Source: Sedimenticola thiotaurini | GTDB lineage: Bacteria > Pseudomonadota > Gammaproteobacteria > Chromatiales > Chromatiaceae | Reading direction: 5' to 3' | Length of the DNA: 43,077 nt | Assembly: GCA_011051715.1 (NCBI GenBank) | Contig: DRKP01000096.1 | Location: 1 to 43,077 of the forward strand | In this document: positions 18,204 to 27,091 of the stretch, piece after piece | How the letters are laid out: each line of letters opens with the position of its first letter | How positions within the stretch are numbered: the stretch's first letter is position 1 | Notes under the pieces: model-generated | Told to the model about the DNA's origin: nothing | The model's database searches: none | Seen by the model: the letters and a program-made list of their open reading frames with translations, nothing else | Made by a program: the position numbers and the translations under genes

Positions 18204-19454
18204 GTGATCGGACGCTGCACAAGACTCCTGCTCTCCCTGTTTCTGGCCAGCCTGATGCTGGCAGCCTGCGATTCGGACCAGGCGGCCAAGGATGCCGCCG
18301 GCAAGGCCCCACCCCCGGGCGTGCTGGTGGCCAAGGTGGGGCGGCGCTCCATCACCGACACCTTCGAGTACCTGGGCCGGACGGTGGCTGTGAAGGACGT
18401 CTCCCTGCGGGCCCAGGTGAGCGGCTACCTGCTGGAGCGCTATTTCGAGGAGGGCAGCCAGATCGAGATCGGGCAGCCACTGTTCAAGATCGACCCGTCG
18501 ATCTACGAGGCCCAGGTGGCGGCCGCCAGGGGTGAAGTGGCCAAGGCCGAGGCCGCCCTGACCCGGACCATGAAGGACCTGAAGCGCTACCGGGAGCTGC
18601 TGAAGAAGCAGTCGGTCAGCCAGCAGAAGGTGGACCAGGCCGAAAGCGACAAGCTGCAGGCGGAGGCGGAGCTGGTTGCCGCCAGGGCGACCCTGAAGAA
18701 GGCGGAGACCGATCTCTCCTTCACCCTCGTCAAGGCTCCGATCGGGGGACGCATCGGCCGGGCACTGGTCAGCATCGGCAACCTGGTGGGTCCCCAGAGC
18801 GGCGAGCTGGCCCGGCTGGTGGAGATGGATCCCATATATGTCAACTTCAACGTCAGTGAAAGGGATCTCCTGGACGTGCGCCAGCGGCTGCTGAAGGAGG
18901 GAAAGAAGCTGGGGGACAATACCATCGAGGTGAAGCTGCGCCTGGCAAACAAGACCATCTACCCCCAGACCGGCTACCTGGACTTCATCGACAACGTGGT
19001 CGACCCGAAGACCGGCACCATTACCGTGCGCGCCCGCTTCGACAATCCGGATCGCCTGCTGGTGCCCGGCCTCTATGTCTCCGCCATCCTGGGCAGCAAC
19101 CAGCGCAAGACCGAGCTGCTGGTGCCGGAACCGGCGGTCCAGGAGGACCAGGCCGGGCGCTTCGTGATGGTGGTGGATCCGGAGAACCGGATCGAGCGCC
19201 GGCGTATCACCACCGGCCGCCACGTGGAGGGGGAACTGGTGGTGAAGAGTGGCCTGGAACCGGGCGAGCGGGTGGTGGTGGAAGGGATCCAGAAGGTGCG
19301 CCCGGGCATGCTGGTGGCACCGAAGGAGACGCTCCTTCCGGGCGCCGGAGCCACCCCGGAAGCGAATGCTGAGGCGAGCCGGAAGCAGGCGTTGCAGGCC
19401 GGCGGGGAGACGGCGGATCCAGCCACCACGACCGAACCGAAGCAGGGGAACTGA
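18204..19454 (+). CDS. RND efflux periplasmic adaptor (AcrA/MexA type)
   Basis: A 416-residue membrane-fusion protein. The N terminus has a hydrophobic segment and a lipobox LMLAAC (Cys at about residue 22), so it is predicted to be an inner-membrane-anchored periplasmic lipoprotein. A lipoyl/biotinyl-like half-motif, a coiled-coil hairpin (about residues 100-175, rich in Ala/Lys/Glu) and the FTLVKAPIGGRIGRALV segment follow in the usual order. The GTG start is preceded by AAAGGGA. It is followed after 3 bp by the transporter gene. Substrates are unknown, and no TetR-type regulator is adjacent. Confidence 0.93.
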   Translation: MIGRCTRLLLSLFLASLMLAACDSDQAAKDAAGKAPPPGVLVAKVGRRSITDTFEYLGRTVAVKDVSLRAQVSGYLLERYFEEGSQIEIGQPLFKIDPSIYEAQVAAARGEVAKAEAALTRTMKDLKRYRELLKKQSVSQQKVDQAESDKLQAEAELVAARATLKKAETDLSFTLVKAPIGGRIGRALVSIGNLVGPQSGELARLVEMDPIYVNFNVSERDLLDVRQRLLKEGKKLGDNTIEVKLRLANKTIYPQTGYLDFIDNVVDPKTGTITVRARFDNPDRLLVPGLYVSAILGSNQRKTELLVPEPAVQEDQAGRFVMVVDPENRIERRRITTGRHVEGELVVKSGLEPGERVVVEGIQKVRPGMLVAPKETLLPGAGATPEANAEASRKQALQAGGETADPATTTEPKQGN

Positions 19455-19457
19455 GCC

Positions 19458-22400
19458 ATGTTCAGTGCCTTCTTCATCGAGCGGCCCAAGTTCGCCTTCG
19501 TCATCTCCATCATCATCACCATCGCCGGCCTGATCTCGATGGTGGTGCTGCCGGTGGCCCAGTACCCCGAGCTGACCCCACCCCAGGTGCAGGTCACCGC
19601 CAGTTACCCCGGTGCCGATGCCGAGACCATCGCCGATACCGTGGCCGGCCCCATCGAGTCCAAGGTGAACGGGGTGGAGGACATGATCTACATGTCCTCC
19701 AACAGCGCCAACGACGGCAGCTACACCCTCACCGTCAGCTTCGCCGTCGGCAGCGACCCAGACATCAACACGGTCAACGTGCAGAACCGGGTGGCCCAGG
19801 CCACCGCCATGCTGCCGGAGGAGGTGCGCCGCCAGGGTGTGACCACCACCAAGCAGTCCACCAACATGCTGCTGGTGGTCAACCTGTTCTCCCCCAACGG
19901 TACCTACGACACCCTGTTCCTGAACAACTACGCCAACATCAACGTCACCGACTCCCTGGCGCGCATCGATGGTGTCGGCAAGGCCACCATCCTGGGAGTG
20001 CAGGACTACAGCATGCGGATCTGGCTGCAACCGGACCGGCTGGCGAGCCTGGGACTGACCACCGACGACGTCACCAACGCGATCCGCGAGCAGAACGTGC
20101 AGGTGGCCGCGGGCCAGCTGGGCCAGGAGCCGTCCACCCACAAGTCCCAGTTCCAGTACACCCTGCGCACCCAGGGACGGCTGAGCGACCCGGAGCAGTT
20201 CGGCAACATCATCGTGCGGGTGGGGGAGAACGCCTCCACCGTACGCTTGCGCGACGTGGCCCGGATCGAGATGGGCTCCAAGTCCTACGACGCCTTCGGC
20301 CTGTTCAACGGCAAGCCGGCGGTGGTGCTGGCCATCTACCAGCTGCCCGGGGCCAACGCCATGGAGGTGGCGGCGGCGGTGAAGGAGGAGATGGAACAGC
20401 TCTCCAGGCGCTTCCCCGACGACCTGGAATACGCCGTCGCCTACGACACCACCCGCTTCATCCAGGCCTCCATCGACGAGGTCAAGGAGACCCTGCTGAT
20501 CGCCATCGCGCTGGTGGTGCTGGTGGTGTTCATCTTCATCCAGGACTGGCGCTCCACCCTGATCCCCAGCATCGCCATTCCGGTCTCCCTGGTGGGCACC
20601 TTCGCCGGCATGCTGGCGCTGGGCTATTCCATCAACATGATCACCCTGTTCGGGCTGATCCTGGCCATCGGCATCGTGGTGGACGACGCCATCATCGTGG
20701 TGGAGAACACCCAGCGCCACATGGCCGAGGGGCTGTCGCCGAAAGCGGCGGCACGCAAGGCGATGGGTGAGATCTCCGGCGCAGTGATCGCCACCACCCT
20801 GGTGCTGCTGGCGGTATTCGTCCCCATGGCCTTCATCCCCGGACTCACCGGCGAGCTCTACCGCCAGTTCGCGGTGACCATCTCCATCGCCGTCGCCATC
20901 TCCTCGATCAACGCCCTCACCCTGAGCCCGGCCCTGTGCGCCACCCTGCTCAAGCCGGGCAGCGGTGAATTGAGCCAGAAGGGGTTCTTCGGCCTGTTCA
21001 ACCGGGTGTTCGACCGCGCCACCCGGGGCTATGTCAAATGGGTGACCGCCCTGCTCGGCCGTCGCACCCTGGTCATGCTGATGTTCGCCGGCTTCGTCGG
21101 CCTCACCCTGGTGCTGTTCCAGCGTCTGCCGGGCGGATTCGTTCCCTCCGAGGACCAGGCCGCCTTCATGATCGATATCCAGCTGCCGGACGGGGCGGCC
21201 CTGCAGCGCACCACCGCGGTGGTGAAAGAGGTGGAGAAGATCGTGGGGGAACAGGAGGGCGTGCAGGACGTGATCTCGGTGGTGGGCTACAGCATCCTCA
21301 AACACGGCATCGCCTCCAATGGCGCCCTTACCATCGTGGTGCTGAAGGACTGGTCCGAGCGCACTGGCCCGGAGCTTCAGGAGGCGGTGATCGTCGAGGC
21401 CCTGAGAGGCAGATTGAACGCCATCGCCTCCGCCACCGCCTTCCCCTTCCAGCTGGCACCCATCCCCGGCCTGGGCAACACCGGCGGTTTCGAGTTCGTG
21501 CTCCAGTCCACCGCCGGTGACACCCCGGCCAACATGGCGTCGGTGCTCGGTGGCCTGGCCATCGCCGCCAACCAGGCGCCGGAACTGAATTCGGTGTTCA
21601 GCACCTTCAAGGCCTCGGTACCCCAGATCTACCTGGACATCGACCGGGAACGGGCGAAGATCATGGGCATCCCCCTGAGCTCGATCTTCAACACCCTCGC
21701 CAGCGAGACCGGCAAGAACTACATCAACGACTTCAACAAGTTCGGCAAGACCTACCAGGTACTGGCCCAGGCCGATGCGGAGTTCCGCGAGAACAAGGAG
21801 GACATCTACAACCTCTTCGTCCGCAACGACGAGGGCGACATGGTGCCCCTGCGCACCCTGATGCAGACCCGCTCGCTGCTCGGTCCCGACATGATCACCC
21901 GCTACAACATCTACCGCGCCATCATCGTCAACGGCTCGCCGGCCGCCGGCTACAGCTCCGGTCAGGCCATCGCCGCCATGGAGCGGGTGGCCGACGCATC
22001 GCTGCCCCCCGGCTATATCTATGAATGGACCGGCCAGGCCTACCAGGAGATCCTGGCCGGCAACAAGGCGCCCATCGTCTTCGGCATGGCACTGGTGTTC
22101 GTGTTCCTGTTCCTGGTGGCCCAGTACGAGAGCTGGTCGATCCCGATCTCGGTCCTGCTCTCGGTTCCCTTCGCCATCTTTGGTGCCGCCGCAGCCCAGA
22201 GCCTGGCAGGACTGCAGAACGACGTCTACATGCAGGTGGGTATCGTGTTGCTGATGGGACTGGCGACCAAGAACGCCATCCTGATCGTGGAATTCGCCAA
22301 GGAGCGGCGGGAGGAGGGGATGGACATCCTGGAGGCGGCGATCACCGCCGCCCGGTTGCGCTTCCGGGCGGTACTGATGACCGCCTTCTCCTTCATCCTC

Positions 22401-22592
22401 GGCGTCATCCCGCTGGTGGTCGCCATGGGTGCCGGCGCCGCCAGCCGCCGCTCCCTCGGTACCGCCGTGTTCGGCGGCATGGTCGCCGCCACCCTGATGG
22501 TGCCACTGCTGGTGCCGCTGTTCTTCGCCGTGATCCAGTCGATCCGCGAACGGGTCAAGGGGACGCCGGAGGGGCAGACACAAGCCAAGTAA
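19458..22592 (+). CDS. RND multidrug efflux transporter (AcrB/MexB type, HAE1)
   Basis: A 1044-residue inner-membrane proton-driven exporter of normal length, with two sets of transmembrane helices and two large periplasmic loops. The proton-relay aspartates are in GLILAIGIVVDDAIIVVENT and the relay lysine in GLATKNAILIVEFAKE. It would work with the adaptor encoded just upstream and a TolC-like outer-membrane channel, which is not encoded in the window. The pair is inserted between gcvT and the ubi genes, adjacent in E. coli. It converges on the ubiI-like gene, 66 bp away. Confidence 0.96.
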   Translation: MFSAFFIERPKFAFVISIIITIAGLISMVVLPVAQYPELTPPQVQVTASYPGADAETIADTVAGPIESKVNGVEDMIYMSSNSANDGSYTLTVSFAVGSDPDINTVNVQNRVAQATAMLPEEVRRQGVTTTKQSTNMLLVVNLFSPNGTYDTLFLNNYANINVTDSLARIDGVGKATILGVQDYSMRIWLQPDRLASLGLTTDDVTNAIREQNVQVAAGQLGQEPSTHKSQFQYTLRTQGRLSDPEQFGNIIVRVGENASTVRLRDVARIEMGSKSYDAFGLFNGKPAVVLAIYQLPGANAMEVAAAVKEEMEQLSRRFPDDLEYAVAYDTTRFIQASIDEVKETLLIAIALVVLVVFIFIQDWRSTLIPSIAIPVSLVGTFAGMLALGYSINMITLFGLILAIGIVVDDAIIVVENTQRHMAEGLSPKAAARKAMGEISGAVIATTLVLLAVFVPMAFIPGLTGELYRQFAVTISIAVAISSINALTLSPALCATLLKPGSGELSQKGFFGLFNRVFDRATRGYVKWVTALLGRRTLVMLMFAGFVGLTLVLFQRLPGGFVPSEDQAAFMIDIQLPDGAALQRTTAVVKEVEKIVGEQEGVQDVISVVGYSILKHGIASNGALTIVVLKDWSERTGPELQEAVIVEALRGRLNAIASATAFPFQLAPIPGLGNTGGFEFVLQSTAGDTPANMASVLGGLAIAANQAPELNSVFSTFKASVPQIYLDIDRERAKIMGIPLSSIFNTLASETGKNYINDFNKFGKTYQVLAQADAEFRENKEDIYNLFVRNDEGDMVPLRTLMQTRSLLGPDMITRYNIYRAIIVNGSPAAGYSSGQAIAAMERVADASLPPGYIYEWTGQAYQEILAGNKAPIVFGMALVFVFLFLVAQYESWSIPISVLLSVPFAIFGAAAAQSLAGLQNDVYMQVGIVLLMGLATKNAILIVEFAKERREEGMDILEAAITAARLRFRAVLMTAFSFILGVIPLVVAMGAGAASRRSLGTAVFGGMVAATLMVPLLVPLFFAVIQSIRERVKGTPEGQTQAK

Positions 22593-22658
22593 GGCCATCT
22601 CCCGCCGGGGAGGGCGCACCCGCGTGGCGCATCGTTCCCCGCTGCCCGGCGCGTTGCC

Positions 22659-23894
22659 TCAGCGGGCGGGACGGTAGCGCACCAGCGACGGCAGCTCCCC
22701 GGTCAGCCCCATGGCACGGCGTACCAGCAGCCCCTTGAACGGGCCGGAGGCATCGGCCAGGCGCAGGCCCAGGTTGCGCAGCAGGCGCAGGGGCGGCAGC
22801 TCGTTGCTGAACAGGCGCTTGAACAGGTCCATCAGGGCCAGCATCTCCATGTCGGCGCTGCGCCGGGCCCGTTCGTAGCGGCGCAGGGTGTTCAGGCTGC
22901 CCAGGGGGCGGCCGGCCTGCCGTGCCGCGGTCAGCACGTCGATCAGTTCGGCGGCATCGAGGAAGCCCAGGTTGACCCCCTGCCCCGCCAGCGGATGGAT
23001 GCCGTGGGCGGCATCCCCGACCAGCGCCAGCCCCGGCTTCACGTAGCGGTCGGCATTGCGCAGGCGCAGCGGAAACACAGCCCGGGGGCCGACCCTGCGG
23101 ATCCGGCCCAGCACCCGCTCGCTGGCCCCGGTCAGGGCAGCGCAGAAGCCATCGTCGTCCAGTGCCATCAGCCGCTCCGCCTGCTCCGGCGAGGTGGACC
23201 AGACGATGGAGCAGCGGCCGTCGTCGATGGGCAGCAGGGCCAGGGGACCGGTCGGCATGAAACGCTGCCGGGCCGTCTCGCCGTGATGCCGCTCCGGCCA
23301 GATGGTGGCGACGATGGCGTGCTGATCGTAGGCCCAGCCGCTGGACTCGATTCCGGCCATCCGGCGCAGGGGCGAGTCGGCCCCCTCGGCGCCCACCACC
23401 AGCTCCGCGTCGACACGGGCGCCACTCTCCAGCTCCAGCACCGGATGGGCATCCCCGGGCCGCAGGGCGCTGACTGCATCCGGGCAGAGGAACTCCACCT
23501 CGCCATCGGCCTCGATCTGCTCCCACAGGGCGAGACGGGTGACCCGGTTCTCGACGATATGCCCCAGGTCCGGCTCGCCGATGTCGGCGGCATCGAAACG
23601 GATACGGCCGCTGCCAGTGGCATCCCACACCTCCATCGCCCGGTAGGGGCTGACGCGGCGGGCGACCATGCGCGGCCAGGCATCCAGGTTCTGCAGCAGC
23701 CGCTGGGAGGCGCGGGTCAGGGCGGAGACCCGCAGGTCCACCTCGTCCGCCGGCCATTCCCGCTGCGGTGCCCGGCGCTCCACCAGCGCCACCCGGAAGC
23801 CACGCCGGGCCAGGCCGGCCGCCAGCGCGGCGCCGACCATGCCGCCGCCGACGACGGCCACCTGGCAAGTGATGGATGGGTTCGGTTCAGTCAT
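22659..23894 (-). CDS. UbiH/UbiF/VisC-family FAD hydroxylase, probably UbiI
   Basis: A 411-residue flavin monooxygenase of the aromatic-ring hydroxylases of ubiquinone synthesis. The N-terminal FAD motif is VAVVGGGMVGAALA, and VGDAAHGIHPLAGQGVNLG near residue 290 is the second FAD-binding signature. By position after ubiH, as in E. coli ubiH-ubiI, it is probably the C5 hydroxylase UbiI, but motif reading cannot exclude UbiF-type C6 activity. It overlaps the end of ubiH by 8 bp, which suggests translational coupling. Confidence 0.85.
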   Translation of the reverse strand: MTEPNPSITCQVAVVGGGMVGAALAAGLARRGFRVALVERRAPQREWPADEVDLRVSALTRASQRLLQNLDAWPRMVARRVSPYRAMEVWDATGSGRIRFDAADIGEPDLGHIVENRVTRLALWEQIEADGEVEFLCPDAVSALRPGDAHPVLELESGARVDAELVVGAEGADSPLRRMAGIESSGWAYDQHAIVATIWPERHHGETARQRFMPTGPLALLPIDDGRCSIVWSTSPEQAERLMALDDDGFCAALTGASERVLGRIRRVGPRAVFPLRLRNADRYVKPGLALVGDAAHGIHPLAGQGVNLGFLDAAELIDVLTAARQAGRPLGSLNTLRRYERARRSADMEMLALMDLFKRLFSNELPPLRLLRNLGLRLADASGPFKGLLVRRAMGLTGELPSLVRYRPAR

Positions 23895-25113
23895 GCAGGG
23901 GCAGTCCCCGGGACAGGCGCGGCAGCCGGCCGTTGACGCCCATGAACTGGCGCGTCAGCAGCTCCTTGGCCGGCGGCAGCAGGTCCAGGGCCACCAGCCC
24001 CAGGTTGCGCGCCAGCCGCACCGGCAGCAGCGGATTGGTGAACAGGCGTACCAGGCCGTCGGTCATCAGAGCCACCGCCTGCTGGTCGCGGCGGCGCCAG
24101 CGGGCATAGCGTTCCAGCACCTGGGGAGAGCCGATGTCGGCGCCGGCGTGGAAGGCGTCGCTGACCACCTCCGCCAGCACCGCCACATCGCGGATCCCCA
24201 GGTTGAAGCCCTGGCCGGTGATGGGATGGACGGCATGGGCGGCGTTGCCGATCAGGGCCACCCGCGGGCGCACGTGCTCCTTCGCCTGCAGCAGCTTGAG
24301 CGGATAGCTGGAGCGCTTCCCCGCCCGGCGGAAGCGGCCGAGGCGGTTGCCGAAACGCTCCTGCACCCGCGCCAGGAAGGCGTCGTCGTCCAGCTCCAGC
24401 ACCTGCTCCACCGCGCCATCGTCCAGGGTCCAGACCAACCCGTAACGGCCACCGGTCAGCGGCAGCATCGCCATCGGCCCCTGGTCGGTGAAGCGCTCGT
24501 AGGCGGTGCCATTGGGCTCGACGCCGGGCGTCAGGTTGCTGATCACCGCCGTCTGGCCGTAGCCCCACTCCCGCACCCGGATGCCCAGCCCCTCGCGGAT
24601 CGCGGAACGGCCACCGTCCGCCGCCACCAGCAGGGGGGCGGTCAGCTGCAGTGACCCATCGTCCCGCCCGATCCAGACCCGGGCGCCGGCGTCGTCGATC
24701 CGGAAACGCTCCAGGGTGGCGGGGCAGAACAGGTCGACCCCGTCGACCTGCTCCAGACCCTGCAGCAGGCAACGGCCCATGTCGTGAGCGGTGGCGACAT
24801 AGCCCAGTGCCTCGACCTGGAGCTCGTCGGCGTGCAGCCGGGTGCACCCGAAGTGCCCCCGGTCGGAGACGTGGATGTGACGGATCGGCTCGGCGTGGCC
24901 GGCCAGCACAGGCCAGACGCCGATGGCGTCGAGGATCAGGCGGGTGCCCCAGGCCAGGGCGATGGCCCGATCGTCGTAACTGGGCTGGCGACCCGACTCC
25001 AGCGACCACGCCTCCACCACCGCCACACGCAACCCGCTGCCGGCCAGGGCCCGCGCCAGGCTGGCGCCGACCATGCCGCCGCCGGCGACGATGATGTCAT
25101 AGGGGGTGCTCAT
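23887..25113 (-). CDS. ubiH: 2-octaprenyl-6-methoxyphenol hydroxylase UbiH
   Basis: A 408-residue FAD monooxygenase. The GGGMVGASLA motif (11-20), ADGGRSAI (165-172) and IGNAAHAVHPITGQGFN (288-304) are in the expected order; GNAA instead of GDAA is common in UbiH. It hydroxylates the C1 position of the ubiquinone ring precursor. I chose the ATG giving MSTPYDIIV; a GTG 15 bp upstream is also open. Neither has a good Shine-Dalgarno. A short GGGCCGG/GGGCCGA heptad array lies 28 bp upstream. A gap of more than 650 bp filled with repeats separates it from pepP, which in E. coli is the adjacent operon member. Confidence 0.9.
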   Translation of the reverse strand: MSTPYDIIVAGGGMVGASLARALAGSGLRVAVVEAWSLESGRQPSYDDRAIALAWGTRLILDAIGVWPVLAGHAEPIRHIHVSDRGHFGCTRLHADELQVEALGYVATAHDMGRCLLQGLEQVDGVDLFCPATLERFRIDDAGARVWIGRDDGSLQLTAPLLVAADGGRSAIREGLGIRVREWGYGQTAVISNLTPGVEPNGTAYERFTDQGPMAMLPLTGGRYGLVWTLDDGAVEQVLELDDDAFLARVQERFGNRLGRFRRAGKRSSYPLKLLQAKEHVRPRVALIGNAAHAVHPITGQGFNLGIRDVAVLAEVVSDAFHAGADIGSPQVLERYARWRRRDQQAVALMTDGLVRLFTNPLLPVRLARNLGLVALDLLPPAKELLTRQFMGVNGRLPRLSRGLPLHD

Positions 25114-25141
25114 TTCGGGATTCGACACCTTTGTTTCGAAA

Positions 25142-25169
25142 GGGCCGGGGGCCGGGGGCCGAGGGCCGG
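25142..25169 (+). repeat. Heptad array: GGGCCGG x2, GGGCCGA, GGGCCGG
   Basis: Four heptads in phase, all close variants of GGGCCGA, 28 bp upstream of the ubiH start. The array is the left, G-rich member of an inverted pair whose right member is at 25680-25756. Confidence 0.85.
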
Positions 25170-25302
25170 ATCACTGTTCTATTCTACACCCAGGGAGCCG
25201 GTGGATAACCAATCGTCGTGGCGTATACCCGAAACCAGTCGATCCGGCATCCTGGATTCCGGCCGGCGCCGGAAGTGACAATAGTGACGGAGAAGCAATT
25301 TC

Positions 25303-25462
25303 CCTCTCGCAAAGGCGCAGAGGACGCGAAGATCACAAAGGATCTCGATGCGCAATGGCCAATGCGATCGATGGGTGAACAAACCGCTCGGCGTTCTTTG
25401 CGGCCTTGGCGCCTTGGCGAGAGAGACAATCCCCCCGCGCAAAGGCGCAGAGGAGATGAAGC
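25303..25462. repeat. CGCAAAGGCGCAGAGG-type dispersed repeat, two copies plus inverted half
   Basis: CTCGCAAAGGCGCAGAGG near 25307 and GCGCAAAGGCGCAGAGG near 25438 are direct copies. Between them, CTTTGCGGCCTTGGCGCCTTGGCGAGAG (about 25396-25423) is an imperfect inverted counterpart. Repeats of this wording are common in intergenic DNA of environmental bacteria; I recognise the type but no formal name. With the arrays and palindromes on either side it accounts for most of the 664-bp ubiH-pepP gap, which has no credible gene. Confidence 0.6.
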
Positions 25463-25477
25463 GCCAGTGAACATCCC

Positions 25478-25544
25478 GTCATCCCGGCGGAGGCCGGGAT
25501 CCATTTGGTGATGGGCCTGGATTCCGGCCTCCGCCGGAATGACG
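25478..25544. repeat. Inverted pair of dRS3-like palindromes
   Basis: The 27-bp element at 25478-25504 (CGTCATCCCGG...GGGATCCA) and its inverted copy at 25518-25544 (TGGATTCCGG...GGAATGACG) differ at two positions and are separated by 13 bp. Each half is itself a palindrome, so the unit can form one long hairpin or two small ones. The same arrangement occurs at 32632-32699. Confidence 0.85.
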
Positions 25545-25679
25545 AAGGAAGGCCTGGCCGGGAATGACGAAGGGAGGCCTGGCCGGGTGCCTTCGATGGC
25601 CCCACACGACACGGCCGCCCTCCACCCCCCGACCCGATGAAGCAACGGAGCAGCGGACATCGGGCAACACCCGCCCTCC

Positions 25680-25756
25680 TCTGCCCTCGGTCCTAGGTCC
25701 TAGGTCCTAGGTCCTAGGTCCTAGGTCCTAGGTCCTAGAGCCTAGAGCCTAGGTTA
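25680..25756 (-). repeat. Heptad array rich in GGACCTA, minus orientation
   Basis: Read on the minus strand and in one phase: two GGCTCTA, a run of GGACCTA, then GGACCGA and GGGCAGA. Read on the plus strand the middle appears as seven GGTCCTA. The in-phase GGACCGA and GGGCAGA units at the end identify it as a member of the GGGCCGA family in minus orientation. It pairs with the plus array at 25142-25169 across about 510 bp and ends 21 bp before the pepP stop. Confidence 0.85.
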
Positions 25757-25777
25757 TCCACCCCCTTCCCTGACTCA

Positions 25778-27091
25778 TCACTTCCCCCGCTCCATCAGCG
25801 CCTCGATCTCCGCCACCGTCTTCGGCGCATCCTTGCTGAGGATGTCATGGCCATCCCTGGTCACCACCACGTCGTCCTCGATGCGGATACCGATGTTCCA
25901 CCACTTCTTCGCCACCCCCTTGCTGCCGGCGGGAATGTACAGACCAGGCTCCACGGTGAGCACCATGCCCGGCTCCAGCAGGCGCCAGGCGCCGTCGATC
26001 TTGTAGTCGCCGACGTCGTGCACGTCCATGCCGAGCCAGTGGCCGGTGCGGTGCATGTAGAAGCGCTTGTAGGCCTCGCGCCGGATCAGCGACGACACCT
26101 GTCCCCTGAGGATCCCCAGCTCCACCAGCCCCCTGGTGATCACCCGCACCGCCGCCTTGTGCGGGTCGTCCCAGTGGTTGCCCGGCTGCACCTTGGCGAT
26201 GGCCGCGAGCTGGGCCTTCAGCACCAGCTCGTAGAGGGCCCGCTGGGATGGCGAGAAGCGGCCGTTGACCGGATAGGTGCGGGTGATGTCGGAGGCGTAC
26301 CACTCCAGCTCGCAGCCGGCATCCACCAGCACCAGGTCGCCGTCGCGCAGCTCGTCGCCATTGTCCACGTAGTGCAGGACACAGCCATTGGCGCCGCCAC
26401 CCACGATCGGCCGGTAGGCCTGGTAGCGGGCGCCGGCGCTGACGCAGGCATAGACGAACTCCGCCTCCAGCCGCCACTCCGCCAGGCCGGGCCGGCACAG
26501 CTGCATCAGGCGACGGTGGGCACGGGCGGAGATGCGTGCGGCCTGGCGCATGGTCTTGATCTCGGAGCGGCTCTTGTACAACCGCATGTCGTGCAGATAG
26601 TGGTCCAGGGCGACGAACTCCAGCGGCCCCTGCACCCCGGCGCGGGCGCGGGTGCGCACCTGACCGATCCATTCCGACATGCGCCGGTCCAGGTCCGGGT
26701 TGCAGCCCATGGCATAGAACACCCGTTCGCACTGCTCCAGCATGCGCGGCAGGATGTCGTCGAGATCGCCGATGGGGAAGGAGTCGTCGGCACCGTACTC
26801 CTCCTTCGCCCCCTCCTGGCCGGCACGCGCGCCCTCCCACATCTCCTTCTCCGGGTCCCGCTCGCGGCAGAACAGGACGTACTCGGCGTGGCGCCGGCCC
26901 GGGATCAACACCGCCACCGCCTCGGGTTCGGGGAAGCCGGTGAGATAGAAGAAGTCGCTGTCCGGACGGTAGGGATACTCGGCGTCACGGTTGCGGTGGG
27001 CCACCGGCGCGGAAGGGAGGATGGCGATACTTCCCGGCCCCATCATCCGGGCCAGCTGGCGGCGCCGGCGCGCGAACTCGGCCCGGGTCAT
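25778..27091 (-). CDS. pepP: Xaa-Pro aminopeptidase PepP
   Basis: A 437-residue M24B metallopeptidase that removes N-terminal residues preceding proline. The five metal ligands of the pita-bread fold are visible: two Asp in VLVDAGCELEWYASDITRTYP, His in HRTGHWLGMDVHDVG, Glu in LTVEPGLYIP and Glu in GIRIEDDVVV. Length is normal. The ATG overlaps the stop of the UPF0149 gene by 4 bp (ATGA). Gene order ygfB-pepP-ubiH-ubiI matches E. coli. Confidence 0.96.
   Translation of the reverse strand: MTRAEFARRRRQLARMMGPGSIAILPSAPVAHRNRDAEYPYRPDSDFFYLTGFPEPEAVAVLIPGRRHAEYVLFCRERDPEKEMWEGARAGQEGAKEEYGADDSFPIGDLDDILPRMLEQCERVFYAMGCNPDLDRRMSEWIGQVRTRARAGVQGPLEFVALDHYLHDMRLYKSRSEIKTMRQAARISARAHRRLMQLCRPGLAEWRLEAEFVYACVSAGARYQAYRPIVGGGANGCVLHYVDNGDELRDGDLVLVDAGCELEWYASDITRTYPVNGRFSPSQRALYELVLKAQLAAIAKVQPGNHWDDPHKAAVRVITRGLVELGILRGQVSSLIRREAYKRFYMHRTGHWLGMDVHDVGDYKIDGAWRLLEPGMVLTVEPGLYIPAGSKGVAKKWWNIGIRIEDDVVVTRDGHDILSKDAPKTVAEIEALMERGK

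Noticed and set aside
17562-22619. A 1685-codon open frame on the minus strand across the RND genes
   Set aside because: It is antisense to two clear RND genes and results from GC-rich codon bias. Its residue composition (His, Gln, Gly-rich) is typical of a shadow frame.
25303-25544. Insertion sequence or MITE with target duplication
   Set aside because: Inverted sequences are present, but no transposase fragment and no flanking direct duplication could be identified.
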